This document shows, piece by piece, positions 7,877 through 15,712 of a stretch of DNA of 36,708 nucleotides; within the stretch, counting starts at the first letter, position 1, and each line of letters starts with the position of its first letter. Location: NCBI GenBank assembly GCA_012800355.1, contig JAAZJL010000074.1, positions 1 through 36,708 of the forward strand, written 5' to 3'. This DNA is from Erysipelotrichia bacterium (GTDB lineage Bacteria; Bacillota_I; Bacilli_A; Erysipelotrichales; Erysipelotrichaceae). The notes below the pieces were generated by a model. It saw only the letters and a list, made by a program, of their open reading frames with translations. It made no database searches and had not been told where the DNA came from. A program made the translations under genes and the position numbers.

Positions 7877-9744
7877 TTATAAAGATTAGCCTCATAAGGT
7901 GTCATTTGTTCTTCTAACTCTTTTATGTTTGAGAATATTAATTCATATCCATCAGTACTGACAATACGTTTTTGTTTTTTATCTATTAGATTTATTTCTA
8001 TTAAATACTCATTTTTTTCATCTTTTCTTTTATAAATAAAATAATCCTTAGTTTTTTCATTTATAAATTCAATATCTCCATAAATTAAAGTTTGATTATC
8101 CTTTCGATATTTAATTAACTCTTTTGTAAAATTATAAATCGAATCATCTTGTTTTTGCTGAACTTTAATATTTGTTGAAGTTAAATCTTGATGTCCTATA
8201 ATCCAAGGAAGTGATTTTGAAAAACCTCCATAGACTTCACTGGTCCATTGCATTGGTGTACGAGTATGGTCTCTAGTACCAGCTAAAATTATCTCAAAAG
8301 CATCTTTTTCACTTTTGCCAGTTTCTAACAATTCCTGATATTTATTAATACTCTCTACATCTCTAATATCAGTCATCGACTTAAATTCATTATTGGTCAT
8401 TCCAATTTCTTGACCTTGATAAAAGAATGGTGTTCCTTTTAAAGTCAATAAAATCATATTTATGTTTTTAGCTAATTGATTTCGATAATTATGACTTGGG
8501 TCAATTTTAGAAATAAAACGTGGATTATCGTGATTATCCACAAATAGAGACATCCAATAACGATTTGTAAAAGCTCTTTGATTTTCTATTAAGTATAATT
8601 TATAAAAATTCAAATCATAACGATAATCATCAAAACGAACTTTACCTGGAGTTTCAAGATGGTCAAAACTAAAAGTTAAATCCATAATATTACGATAATC
8701 GCCAGTTAAAAGTTTTCCTAATTGTGTACCAATACCAGGAGTTTCACCAACGTTAAATCCTTGATATGGTTCAAAGGCTTCTTTACGAAGTTTAGATAAA
8801 TACTTTGTTAAATTTGGACCATAAAAATAATGTTCCATCCCAGTAAAACCAACTAATTTTCCTATTAATTCATCACCATTTGGTAAATTTGGATTTTTAG
8901 AAATATAGTTAATGACATCCATTCTAAAACCATCAATTCCTTTTTTTAACCAGAAGGTAACAATATCAACAACTTCTTTTCTAAGTTTTGGATTATCCCA
9001 ATTTAAATCCATTTGTTTTGAAGAAAATAATTTTAAAGCATATTTATCAATTTCTTTAAAGTATCTCCAAGCTGATCCGCTAAAGAAACTTGTCCAGTTA
9101 TTAGGGTTATCTTTGAAAATATAGTAATCTTGCTTTTCTTTATCACCTTTTAAAGCTGCTTGAAACCACGGATGTTCATCAGAGGTGTGATTAACAACTA
9201 AATCCATAATAATTTTCATATCACGTTTTTTTAATTCTGAAATAAGCATTTCAACATCTTCCATGGTTCCAAATTCTTTCATAATATTTCGATAGTCTCT
9301 AATATCATAGCCATTGTCATCATTTGGTGAATCATAAATTGGAGAAAGCCATAAACAATCAATACCTAAATCCTTTAAAGTATCTAATTCTGAAATAATA
9401 CCTTGAATATCTCCTATACCATCACCATTTGAATCTTTGAAGCTACGTGGATAAATTTGATAGAAAACAGCCTCTTTCCACCAAGTTTTTTTAATTGGTG
9501 AATTATCTTCCCAAGGTTGTTCAAGCTCACTGTTAACCAGATTAATAATAGTTTCAAAAAATGAAAGAGGAACTTTCTTAGCTAAAGATGCTAAATGTTT
9601 AAGTTTTATATTTAAAATTAATGGATTTTTAAGTAAAGAAAATGAAAATCCTGTTTGAAGAAATAATCTAAAAACTATATCATGACCAATAGGTAAAGCT
9701 ATAAGATCTTTGATTTTGCTATTTAAACTAATTTTTTTGTTCAT
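7861..9744 (-). CDS. GH13 alpha-glucosidase, oligo-1,6-glucosidase-like, with N-terminal extension
   Basis: Hydrolyses alpha-glucosidic bonds of short oligosaccharides in the cytoplasm. GH13 landmarks are QIYPRSFKDSNGDGIGDIQG (96-115), DLVVNHTS (181-188), nucleophile Asp276 in GFRMDVIN, acid/base Glu334 in NVGETPG and Asp406 in DNHDNPRF. Val after the nucleophile favours alpha-1,6 (isomaltose-type) specificity, and GDGIGDIQG fits oligo-1,6-glucosidase better than trehalose-6-phosphate hydrolase. The 627 residues exceed the usual ~560 because of an extra ~85-residue helical N-terminus (IGHDIVFRLFLQTG, NPLILNIKLKHLASLAKKVP). AAAGGAG precedes the ATG. The gene overlaps the symporter gene by 17 bases, so the two probably handle the same sugar. 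Confidence 0.9.
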   Translation of the reverse strand: MNKKISLNSKIKDLIALPIGHDIVFRLFLQTGFSFSLLKNPLILNIKLKHLASLAKKVPLSFFETIINLVNSELEQPWEDNSPIKKTWWKEAVFYQIYPRSFKDSNGDGIGDIQGIISELDTLKDLGIDCLWLSPIYDSPNDDNGYDIRDYRNIMKEFGTMEDVEMLISELKKRDMKIIMDLVVNHTSDEHPWFQAALKGDKEKQDYYIFKDNPNNWTSFFSGSAWRYFKEIDKYALKLFSSKQMDLNWDNPKLRKEVVDIVTFWLKKGIDGFRMDVINYISKNPNLPNGDELIGKLVGFTGMEHYFYGPNLTKYLSKLRKEAFEPYQGFNVGETPGIGTQLGKLLTGDYRNIMDLTFSFDHLETPGKVRFDDYRYDLNFYKLYLIENQRAFTNRYWMSLFVDNHDNPRFISKIDPSHNYRNQLAKNINMILLTLKGTPFFYQGQEIGMTNNEFKSMTDIRDVESINKYQELLETGKSEKDAFEIILAGTRDHTRTPMQWTSEVYGGFSKSLPWIIGHQDLTSTNIKVQQKQDDSIYNFTKELIKYRKDNQTLIYGDIEFINEKTKDYFIYKRKDEKNEYLIEINLIDKKQKRIVSTDGYELIFSNIKELEEQMTPYEANLYKKIKT

Positions 9745-11119
9745 GTTTTATCTCCTTTAGTCGAGCTTGATTTTCTGTAATTATTTGCTTATAAAAAACT
9801 TCATCAATGCGATAAAATTTACGATAAATTAAATATGAGATAATAATAAGTATTAATGGAACAATTAACATAGATGATTTTAATAAGTCTAATCCTTGCT
9901 GAGTTACTTGTGAAACATCAGTAGATTCATTAATACCTGCAACAATTACTGTCGCTCCAACAATACCACTTGCTAAAGCATTCCCAAGTTTATTTATAAA
10001 TGGTTGTAATGATAAAGTTACTGAATCATTTCGTTTATGAAATTTCCATTCACCATATTCTACTGAATCAGATATAAACATTAACATTAATAACTGAATT
10101 GCCCCTTGACCAACAAATAATAGTATGCCAGCAATTCCAATTCCTAACATTGTTGTTGTAGGTGCAAAGAAAAATATAATATATCCTATCACCATAATAC
10201 CGATACTAGCAGTAAATATAGTATTTCGTTTAAAGTATTTTGAAACTAAAGGGAAAACAGCTAAAGCTGTAATTTGTGATACAGCTAAGATTGCTGCAAA
10301 TACGGCATACATATTAATGTCACCATAGATGTATTTAAAATAATATTGACCAAAAGATGTTGTGGTAATATAACCAGTCATGAAAATACTCATGGAAATT
10401 GAAATCCATAATAATTGATCATTTTTAATAATTATTTGGAATAATTCTTTAACAGTTGTCTGCTCTTCAACAATTTGATTTTCTAAATCTTCTTTTACTC
10501 CAAAAACTGTAAACATTTGGAAAAACAACATTAATATTACTAAAATTATTGATAAATAGAAATAAGCTTGTTGCATTGAACCTGTTTTATCAGCTAAAAA
10601 TTGGGTAAAGCCTGTAATGCCAACTACTAAAGTAAACATACCTAAGTTAGCACAAATACGGGCTACTGCTCCAATTTTTTCACGTTCTTTTTGATCTTTT
10701 GAAAGTGACGGTAACATTGACCAATAGGCAATATCATTGGCTGTATAGGAAATTTCCCATAGCAAGTAATTGACTGTAAAGATAACTACAAAACCCATGC
10801 CTTCAATCTTAAAATCATAGAAAAATAATATGGTAAATATTGAAGTCAATAAAGCACCAATCAAAATCCAAGGTTTAAATTTACCCCATTTACTTTTAGT
10901 ATTATCAACCAACATTCCCATAAATGGATCGTTGAAAGCATCAAATATTCTTACAAAGACCATCATCATAGTTATATATGCCATTATTCTATCCGACAAG
11001 TCTAAAACATCAGTTAGATAGAACATCAAAAACATTGAGATTAATGTATAAAGCATATCTCTTCCAATTGTCCCGATGCCAAACATCCAACGATTTCTTT
11101 TACTTACTTTTTCATTCAT
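9728..11119 (-). CDS. GPH-family sugar:cation symporter
   Basis: A 463-residue, twelve-span transporter of the glycoside-pentoside-hexuronide family (MelB/XynB/YicJ type). Family signature residues appear at the second and third spans: RIFDAFNDPFMGMLVDNTKSKWGKFKPWIL (about 57-86; key residues are Asp60, Asn62-Asp63-Pro64 and the Arg/Lys cluster). The pattern of spans continues to a basic C-terminal tail. Import of an alpha-glucoside or isomalto-oligosaccharide is inferred from the overlapping GH13 gene. No regulator gene is adjacent. A GAAAGGA ribosome site precedes the ATG. Confidence 0.9.
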   Translation of the reverse strand: MNEKVSKRNRWMFGIGTIGRDMLYTLISMFLMFYLTDVLDLSDRIMAYITMMMVFVRIFDAFNDPFMGMLVDNTKSKWGKFKPWILIGALLTSIFTILFFYDFKIEGMGFVVIFTVNYLLWEISYTANDIAYWSMLPSLSKDQKEREKIGAVARICANLGMFTLVVGITGFTQFLADKTGSMQQAYFYLSIILVILMLFFQMFTVFGVKEDLENQIVEEQTTVKELFQIIIKNDQLLWISISMSIFMTGYITTTSFGQYYFKYIYGDINMYAVFAAILAVSQITALAVFPLVSKYFKRNTIFTASIGIMVIGYIIFFFAPTTTMLGIGIAGILLFVGQGAIQLLMLMFISDSVEYGEWKFHKRNDSVTLSLQPFINKLGNALASGIVGATVIVAGINESTDVSQVTQQGLDLLKSSMLIVPLILIIISYLIYRKFYRIDEVFYKQIITENQARLKEIKHEQKN

Positions 11120-11194
11120 TATAATTGTTCCTTTCTAAAATTATATCTTAAAAACATTCTATCGTATTTTTTAAAATTTATATACCCATAAATA

Positions 11195-11220
11195 AGGGAT
11201 GGTTTTAATAAACCACCCCT
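11195..11220 (-). terminator. Hairpin downstream of hpf, probable terminator or leader attenuator of the sugar operon
   Basis: An 11-bp stem, AGGGGTGGTTT/AAACCATCCCT with loop ATTA, on the minus strand. The single non-Watson-Crick position is a G-U pair in minus-strand RNA but an A-C mismatch in plus-strand RNA, so it acts in minus-strand transcripts. The following T tract is interrupted (TTATTTA). It lies about 120 bases after the hpf stop and 75 bases before the symporter start, so it could end hpf transcripts or attenuate the sugar genes. Confidence 0.55.
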
Positions 11221-11338
11221 GTTTTTATTGTTAATGTAAGAACATGGTTCATTAAGGTTACTATAATTGTTTAATTTTTACTTTTTTAAACTAATTAATT
11301 TACTATAATTTAAAATTATTTTAATTAGATTTTACAGT

Positions 11339-11863
11339 TTAAACAACCTCTAGTATTCCATAATCTCCTTGATCTCTTCGATAAATTATGGAAATAAGCC
11401 CAGTATCTTTGTCTCTAAATACAAAGAAACTATGATTTACAAGTTCCATTTGAATAATAGCTTCATCAGTATCTAACTCGTCAACAACCACTCTTTTTAC
11501 TCTTGCGATTACATCTTCATCTTCAACTAAATTATTTTCATCGATAAATGCTTTTGCTAATTTTTCTTTGTGTCTTCTTGATAAACGTGTTTTTTGTCTT
11601 CTAATTTGGTCTTCTAATTTATCAATTGATTTATCAATTGCATTTCTAACTTCATCATCGACAACTTCACTTCTTAAATAACCAATTTTTGAAGGAATAG
11701 TTATTTCCAACTTTATATCATTACCATGTTTTTTGACAACTACATTCGCAATTGTCTCTGGATCAATTAAGAGATATTTGTCTAAAAACGACAACTTATC
11801 ACCAATCCTTTTTTCATCTTCTACAGACAAATTTAAATCTTTAGAATAAACATTTACTTTCAT
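11339..11863 (-). CDS. hpf: Long-form ribosome hibernation promoting factor
   Basis: Binds the 30S decoding region and dimerises 70S ribosomes into inactive 100S particles in slow growth. The 174 residues comprise an N-terminal S30AE domain (1-100) and the C-terminal dimerisation domain of long HPF (about 118-174) with DTDEAIIQMELVNHSFFVFR and GLISIIYRRDQGDYGILE. This length and C-terminus identify the long form used by Bacillota. AGGAGG lies just upstream of the ATG. It starts 19 bases after the DUF2779 gene and is probably cotranscribed with it. Confidence 0.95.
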   Translation of the reverse strand: MKVNVYSKDLNLSVEDEKRIGDKLSFLDKYLLIDPETIANVVVKKHGNDIKLEITIPSKIGYLRSEVVDDEVRNAIDKSIDKLEDQIRRQKTRLSRRHKEKLAKAFIDENNLVEDEDVIARVKRVVVDELDTDEAIIQMELVNHSFFVFRDKDTGLISIIYRRDQGDYGILEVV

Positions 11864-11882
11864 ACTAAATTCCTCCTATATT

Positions 11883-13346
11883 CTATCGATCATTTTGATC
11901 GCTTAGTATCATTTTTAACCATTTAAAAATTTTATATAACGAATATGTATCTAAACCACAATACTCCAATAATTGTTTTTTGTATATTTGTTTTTGTTTC
12001 TCATCTTGACAATTTGTCATTTCACGATGTATTTTGACAGCTTTCATTCCATCTGACACTTCTAAATCATCATAAGAATGTTTATTGTCAATCATATTTT
12101 CAATTGTATTTAAGGTAAATGAACCTCTCATTCTAGTGTCATAAACTAATCCTGTGATAAATGGAGTAGCCATATCTACCAATCGTTCATTAATTTTTAG
12201 TAACTCGTAATTATATTGTGGAAAATAATTTGCTAGTTCTTTAATTCTTATTTTTTCAGCACCAGCAGCATTATAAGCCAACACACTTCCCTTTTTAGGT
12301 ATATTTTTCAGTAACGACATAGCAATTTCTTCTCTACTATCGCCTTCGCCAATGCATTCATAGTGAGAAAGATTTTTACCATCGTATACATGTAAAGAAT
12401 ATTGAAACAATAATACGTCCATCACCTTCATATCATTATATGGTGGTATTGGAAATAAATCCCATTCAAAATCAAGAAATGATATTGGAAACTCTAGCTG
12501 ATTAAGCCAAGTTTTTAATTTTTCTTTATCAACATATAATCCACCACTTTGGTCAGCTTTTATTTGAGCCATTTGAACTTTATTACCTTCTACTCTTTTC
12601 AAATCAGCATCTTTTAAATATTTAATACCATCTTCCAACATCTCATATTTATATTTTGAAGAAACTAATGTCAAAATACTATTGTCATCTATTATCTTAT
12701 CTAAGGGAAAACAATCATCAAAAAATGGACACCTATTTCTACCAGTACATTTATTGGTTCTTATTGGAAGAGCAAATTCATATTTATCCATTTGATACAA
12801 AACATCATCTAAATCTAACGATATACTATCAACATATTCTTTAATATTACCCATTTTTTTATCATTTTTGATAAAGCAATCAGTTATTATCCATAATTTT
12901 TTATCGTCTAGTTTATCTTTATATGTATAATCTTTGTTTAAAAAAATAATATAGTAATTGTCAATTATAAGACCATTTCCCTCTAAAACATATTTAGTAT
13001 AAGCCATATTATTTCCTTCATTTTCTAAAGCTTGTGTTGAAAGAAGAATAGAATATACATTACAATGACCTTCATTAATATACAATAAAGGAACTCTTAT
13101 TCTTAAACCATTGTAAGAAAATCTCGCTTTAAATATCCAATTATAACTATTTGCTACTAAAAGAGTATCACTACTTTCTTGATTGGTAATACCAACATAA
13201 TATTCTTCAATATTTAATTTTTTAGCAATGCTGACATCTATATCTGTACTTATATTAAAATATAAGTGAAATTCCATTTTAGTTTCTAATGATAATTGGT
13301 ACAATCTAGGGCATCGCAAGAATCTCTTTATATCTGATACATGCAT
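11883..13346 (-). CDS. DUF2779-type protein: Cas4-like cysteine module plus RNase H-fold nuclease domain
   Basis: 487 residues. The C-terminal half matches the DUF2779 pattern: FLDFEW (291-296; Asp292 and Glu294 as a DEDD-type acidic pair), SVLAYNAAGAEKIRIKEL (354-371) and YCGLDTYSL (462-470; Asp466), an exonuclease-like RNase H fold (inference). The N-terminal half begins SDIKRFLRCPRLYQL, as in Cas4 or AddB-type nucleases, and has Cys12, Cys200, Cys206 and Cys212 in the arrangement of a 4Fe-4S site. However, the D and ExK residues expected of a PD-(D/E)XK core are not evident around 78-104. It has its own extended -10 promoter and lies upstream of hpf. The biological role is unknown, and no CRISPR genes are nearby. 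Confidence 0.78.
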   Translation of the reverse strand: MHVSDIKRFLRCPRLYQLSLETKMEFHLYFNISTDIDVSIAKKLNIEEYYVGITNQESSDTLLVANSYNWIFKARFSYNGLRIRVPLLYINEGHCNVYSILLSTQALENEGNNMAYTKYVLEGNGLIIDNYYIIFLNKDYTYKDKLDDKKLWIITDCFIKNDKKMGNIKEYVDSISLDLDDVLYQMDKYEFALPIRTNKCTGRNRCPFFDDCFPLDKIIDDNSILTLVSSKYKYEMLEDGIKYLKDADLKRVEGNKVQMAQIKADQSGGLYVDKEKLKTWLNQLEFPISFLDFEWDLFPIPPYNDMKVMDVLLFQYSLHVYDGKNLSHYECIGEGDSREEIAMSLLKNIPKKGSVLAYNAAGAEKIRIKELANYFPQYNYELLKINERLVDMATPFITGLVYDTRMRGSFTLNTIENMIDNKHSYDDLEVSDGMKAVKIHREMTNCQDEKQKQIYKKQLLEYCGLDTYSLYKIFKWLKMILSDQNDR

Positions 13347-13365
13347 ACATCCTTACCTCAAATAT

Positions 13366-13374
13366 ATTATATCA
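13366..13374 (-). promoter_or_regulatory. Extended -10 promoter of the DUF2779-hpf unit
   Basis: The minus strand reads TGATATAAT about 20 bases upstream of the start codon, with a weak -35. It follows the HU terminator directly. Confidence 0.55.
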
Positions 13375-13406
13375 TAATAAACAATTTCTGCTTATCTTTT
13401 TATCTT

Positions 13407-13435
13407 AAAATGCAATGTGTTTCACATTGCATTTT
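13407..13435 (-). terminator. Strong intrinsic terminator after the HU gene
   Basis: A perfect 13-bp inverted repeat (AAAATGCAATGTG/CACATTGCATTTT) with a 3-base loop, starting one base after the HU stop codon. It closes the efp-cmk-der-HU operon. Its symmetry means it could also work on the plus strand, but nothing is transcribed toward it there. Confidence 0.85.
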
Positions 13436-13436
13436 C

Positions 13437-13721
13437 TTATTTAACTAACTCTTTTAACTTCATTGAAGCTTTAAAAGAAACTGTATTTTTAGCTGGAACA
13501 TCCACCTTCTCAAGGGTTGCAGGATTGATTGCAACTCTAGCTGCTCTTTCTTTGATTTCAAACTTACCTAAATCTTTAATTGAAACATCGTTTCCTTTGA
13601 TTAATTCTTCTATAATTGTTTCAAAAATGAAATCTACTTGTTTTGCAGCATCTTTTTTGGTTATATCAAATTCAACAGCAAATTTTTCAATAATATCACT
13701 TTTTAAAATTTTACCATTCAT
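13437..13721 (-). CDS. hup: HU-family DNA-binding protein
   Basis: Small dimeric nucleoid protein of 94 residues from the ATG at 13721. An in-frame ATG 12 bases upstream abuts the GAGG sequence with no spacer, so the downstream start is preferred. The HU fold is clear: a helical N-terminus (NGKILKSDIIEKFA), VSIKDLGKFEIKERAARVAINPATLEK covering the beta arm (key residues Gly-Phe, Arg-Ala-Arg, Asn-Pro) and a C-terminal helix FKASMKLKELV. The usual Gly of the arm tip (GRNP) is replaced by AINP. It is the last gene of the der operon, 15 bases after der. Confidence 0.92.
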   Translation of the reverse strand: MNGKILKSDIIEKFAVEFDITKKDAAKQVDFIFETIIEELIKGNDVSIKDLGKFEIKERAARVAINPATLEKVDVPAKNTVSFKASMKLKELVK

Positions 13722-13736
13722 ATTTATACCCATCCT

Positions 13737-15044
13737 CTAATTCTTCTTTCTAGCAATAATTCTAATTGGATTACCTGTAAAATCAAACGCATCTCTAATT
13801 CTATTTTCTAAATATCTTTGATAAGAGAAATGCAATAATTCTTCATCATTTACAAATAAGACAAATGTTGGTGGTCCAACAGAAACCTGATTGCAATAAT
13901 TTATCTTTAATCTTTTCCCTTTATGAACAGGTGGCGGAGTTATAATCTGAGCATCAGTAATCACTTCATTGAGAAGTGATGTTTGTACTCTAAATCTAGA
14001 ATACTCGTATACCTCATCAATTAAAGGAAAAAGGTTGTTAATTCTTGATTTGTTTAAAGCACTTACGAAAACAATTGGAGCATAATCTAAATAAACAAAT
14101 TGTGCTCTTATTTCTTTGGTAATTCTATCCATTGTAGTATGGTCTTTTTCTACAAGATCCCATTTATTATAAACAATAATTATTCCTTTTCCTGCTTCAA
14201 TAGCATAACCAGCAACATGTTTGTCTTGTTCAGTAATTCCAGTAGAACCATCTAAAACAAATAAGACAACATCACAATTATCAATCGCTCTCATAGCTCT
14301 TAAAACTGAATATTTTTCTATATTCTCATAGATACGGCCTCTTTTTCTTATTCCAGCTGTATCTACAACAACATATGTTTTACCATCACGAACAAAAGGG
14401 GTATCAATTGCATCTCTAGTTGTTCCTTCAATTTCTGATACAATTACTCTTTGTTGATTTAAAATAGCATTTACCAGTGAACTTTTTCCCACATTTGGTC
14501 TACCAATAACCGCAAAAGAAATCAAACCTTCTTTTTGTTTAGTGGTTTTTCCTTCAAAAGAAGCTAATATAGCATCCATTAAATCACCAATACCTATTGA
14601 TTGAACTCCACTTATAGCAATAGGGTCACCTAATCCCAAAGAATAAAATTCATAGACTGAACTCATAAATGAAACATCATCAACTTTATTGACTGCTAAA
14701 ATTACTTTTTTATTTGTTTTTTGTAACATTCTAGCAATAAATATATCATCATTAGTCACACCATCTCTGACATTAGTCAGCATGACAATTGTGTCAGCTT
14801 CTTCAACCGCTATCTCCACCTGTGCTTGAATTTCTATTTGAAAAGGTTGATCCTCAATTTGTAATCCGCCTGTATCGATTAGATTAAAACTTTTGGTCAA
14901 CCATTCACATTTACCATAAATTCTATCTCTGGTAACTCCAGGAGTATCATCGACAATAGAAACTCTATCTCCTATCATTCGATTAAATATGGTTGATTTG
15001 CCTACGTTGGGACGACCAACAATTGCTACTGTTCCAACCAGCAT
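13737..15044 (-). CDS. der: Ribosome biogenesis GTPase Der (EngA)
   Basis: Tandem-GTPase factor for 50S subunit maturation. The 435 residues have a first G domain with GRPNVGKSTIFNRM (G1), DTPGVTRDR, DTGG and NKVD, and a second with GRPNVGKSSLVNAIL, EGTTRDAID, DTAG and NKWD, then a C-terminal KH-like domain ending RNPIRIIARKK-like (here GNPIRIIARKKN). All G motifs appear intact. AAGGAG precedes the ATG. It lies 11 bases after cmk and 15 bases before the HU gene, in one operon. Confidence 0.97.
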   Translation of the reverse strand: MLVGTVAIVGRPNVGKSTIFNRMIGDRVSIVDDTPGVTRDRIYGKCEWLTKSFNLIDTGGLQIEDQPFQIEIQAQVEIAVEEADTIVMLTNVRDGVTNDDIFIARMLQKTNKKVILAVNKVDDVSFMSSVYEFYSLGLGDPIAISGVQSIGIGDLMDAILASFEGKTTKQKEGLISFAVIGRPNVGKSSLVNAILNQQRVIVSEIEGTTRDAIDTPFVRDGKTYVVVDTAGIRKRGRIYENIEKYSVLRAMRAIDNCDVVLFVLDGSTGITEQDKHVAGYAIEAGKGIIIVYNKWDLVEKDHTTMDRITKEIRAQFVYLDYAPIVFVSALNKSRINNLFPLIDEVYEYSRFRVQTSLLNEVITDAQIITPPPVHKGKRLKINYCNQVSVGPPTFVLFVNDEELLHFSYQRYLENRIRDAFDFTGNPIRIIARKKN

Positions 15045-15055
15045 AACATCACTCC

Positions 15056-15712
15056 TTAAATTTTCTCAGAAATTATTCTCATTACTTCATCGACAACCTC
15101 AGTTATTGTCATATCAGATGAATCAATTAAAACTGCATCTTCAGCTTGTTTTAATGGTGAATGTTTACGGTGCATATCTTGATAATCTCTATCAACTATT
15201 TCATTTTTCAGAGTAATTAGATTTGATTCAATTCCCCTTTTTTGATTTTCAAGAAATCTTCTCATAGCCCTTGCTGAAGCAGATGCAGTTAAATAAATTT
15301 TAACTTCCGCATCAGGTAAAACAACTGTCCCAATATCTCTACCATCCATTACAAAGCCTTTATTTTCAGCCATTTTCTGTTGCATCTCAACTAACTTTTC
15401 TCTTACAACTTTCTTAGTAGAGATGTCTGAAGAAGCCATTGATATTTCGTCTGTTCTTATTTCATCCGTTACATCTTCACCATTTAATATAACTTTTTCA
15501 TCTTCAGTTAAATCTATTTCTAATGTTTCAAGCATATTCAACAACTGTTTTTCATCATTAATATTTGTATGAGTATTTTTAGCATGTAAGGCTGCGCAAC
15601 GATACATTGCTCCTGTGTCTAAATGGATATAATTTAATCTCTTACAAATTTCCCTTGATACAGTACTTTTACCGGAAGCACTTGGTCCATCTATAGCTAT
15701 GTTAATTCGCAT
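15056..15712 (-). CDS. cmk: Cytidylate kinase
   Basis: Phosphorylates CMP and dCMP with ATP in pyrimidine nucleotide supply. The 218 residues start at the ATG (MRINIAIDGPSASGKS) that shares its A with the TAA of the upstream gene (TAATG), with AGAGGG at good distance; a longer in-frame extension upstream is not needed. Walker A is GPSASGKST (about 9-17), LDTGAMYR is the CMP-side motif and GRDIGTVVLPDA is the conserved mid-region. The arrangement cmk-der is standard in Bacillota. Confidence 0.96.
   Translation of the reverse strand: MRINIAIDGPSASGKSTVSREICKRLNYIHLDTGAMYRCAALHAKNTHTNINDEKQLLNMLETLEIDLTEDEKVILNGEDVTDEIRTDEISMASSDISTKKVVREKLVEMQQKMAENKGFVMDGRDIGTVVLPDAEVKIYLTASASARAMRRFLENQKRGIESNLITLKNEIVDRDYQDMHRKHSPLKQAEDAVLIDSSDMTITEVVDEVMRIISEKI

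Noticed and set aside
7861-9744. Trehalose-6-phosphate hydrolase as the GH13 product
   Set aside because: No PTS trehalose transporter is adjacent, the partner is a GPH symporter, and the NGDGIGDIQG and MDVIN motifs fit oligo-1,6-glucosidase better, though not conclusively.
11883-13346. Cas4-like gene as a sign of a CRISPR or defence island
   Set aside because: No cas1/cas2, no repeats and no other defence genes are present; the flanking genes are housekeeping.
13417-13740. Plus-strand open frame of about 107 codons opposite HU
   Set aside because: It fully overlaps the conserved HU gene and runs through its terminator; no start signal.
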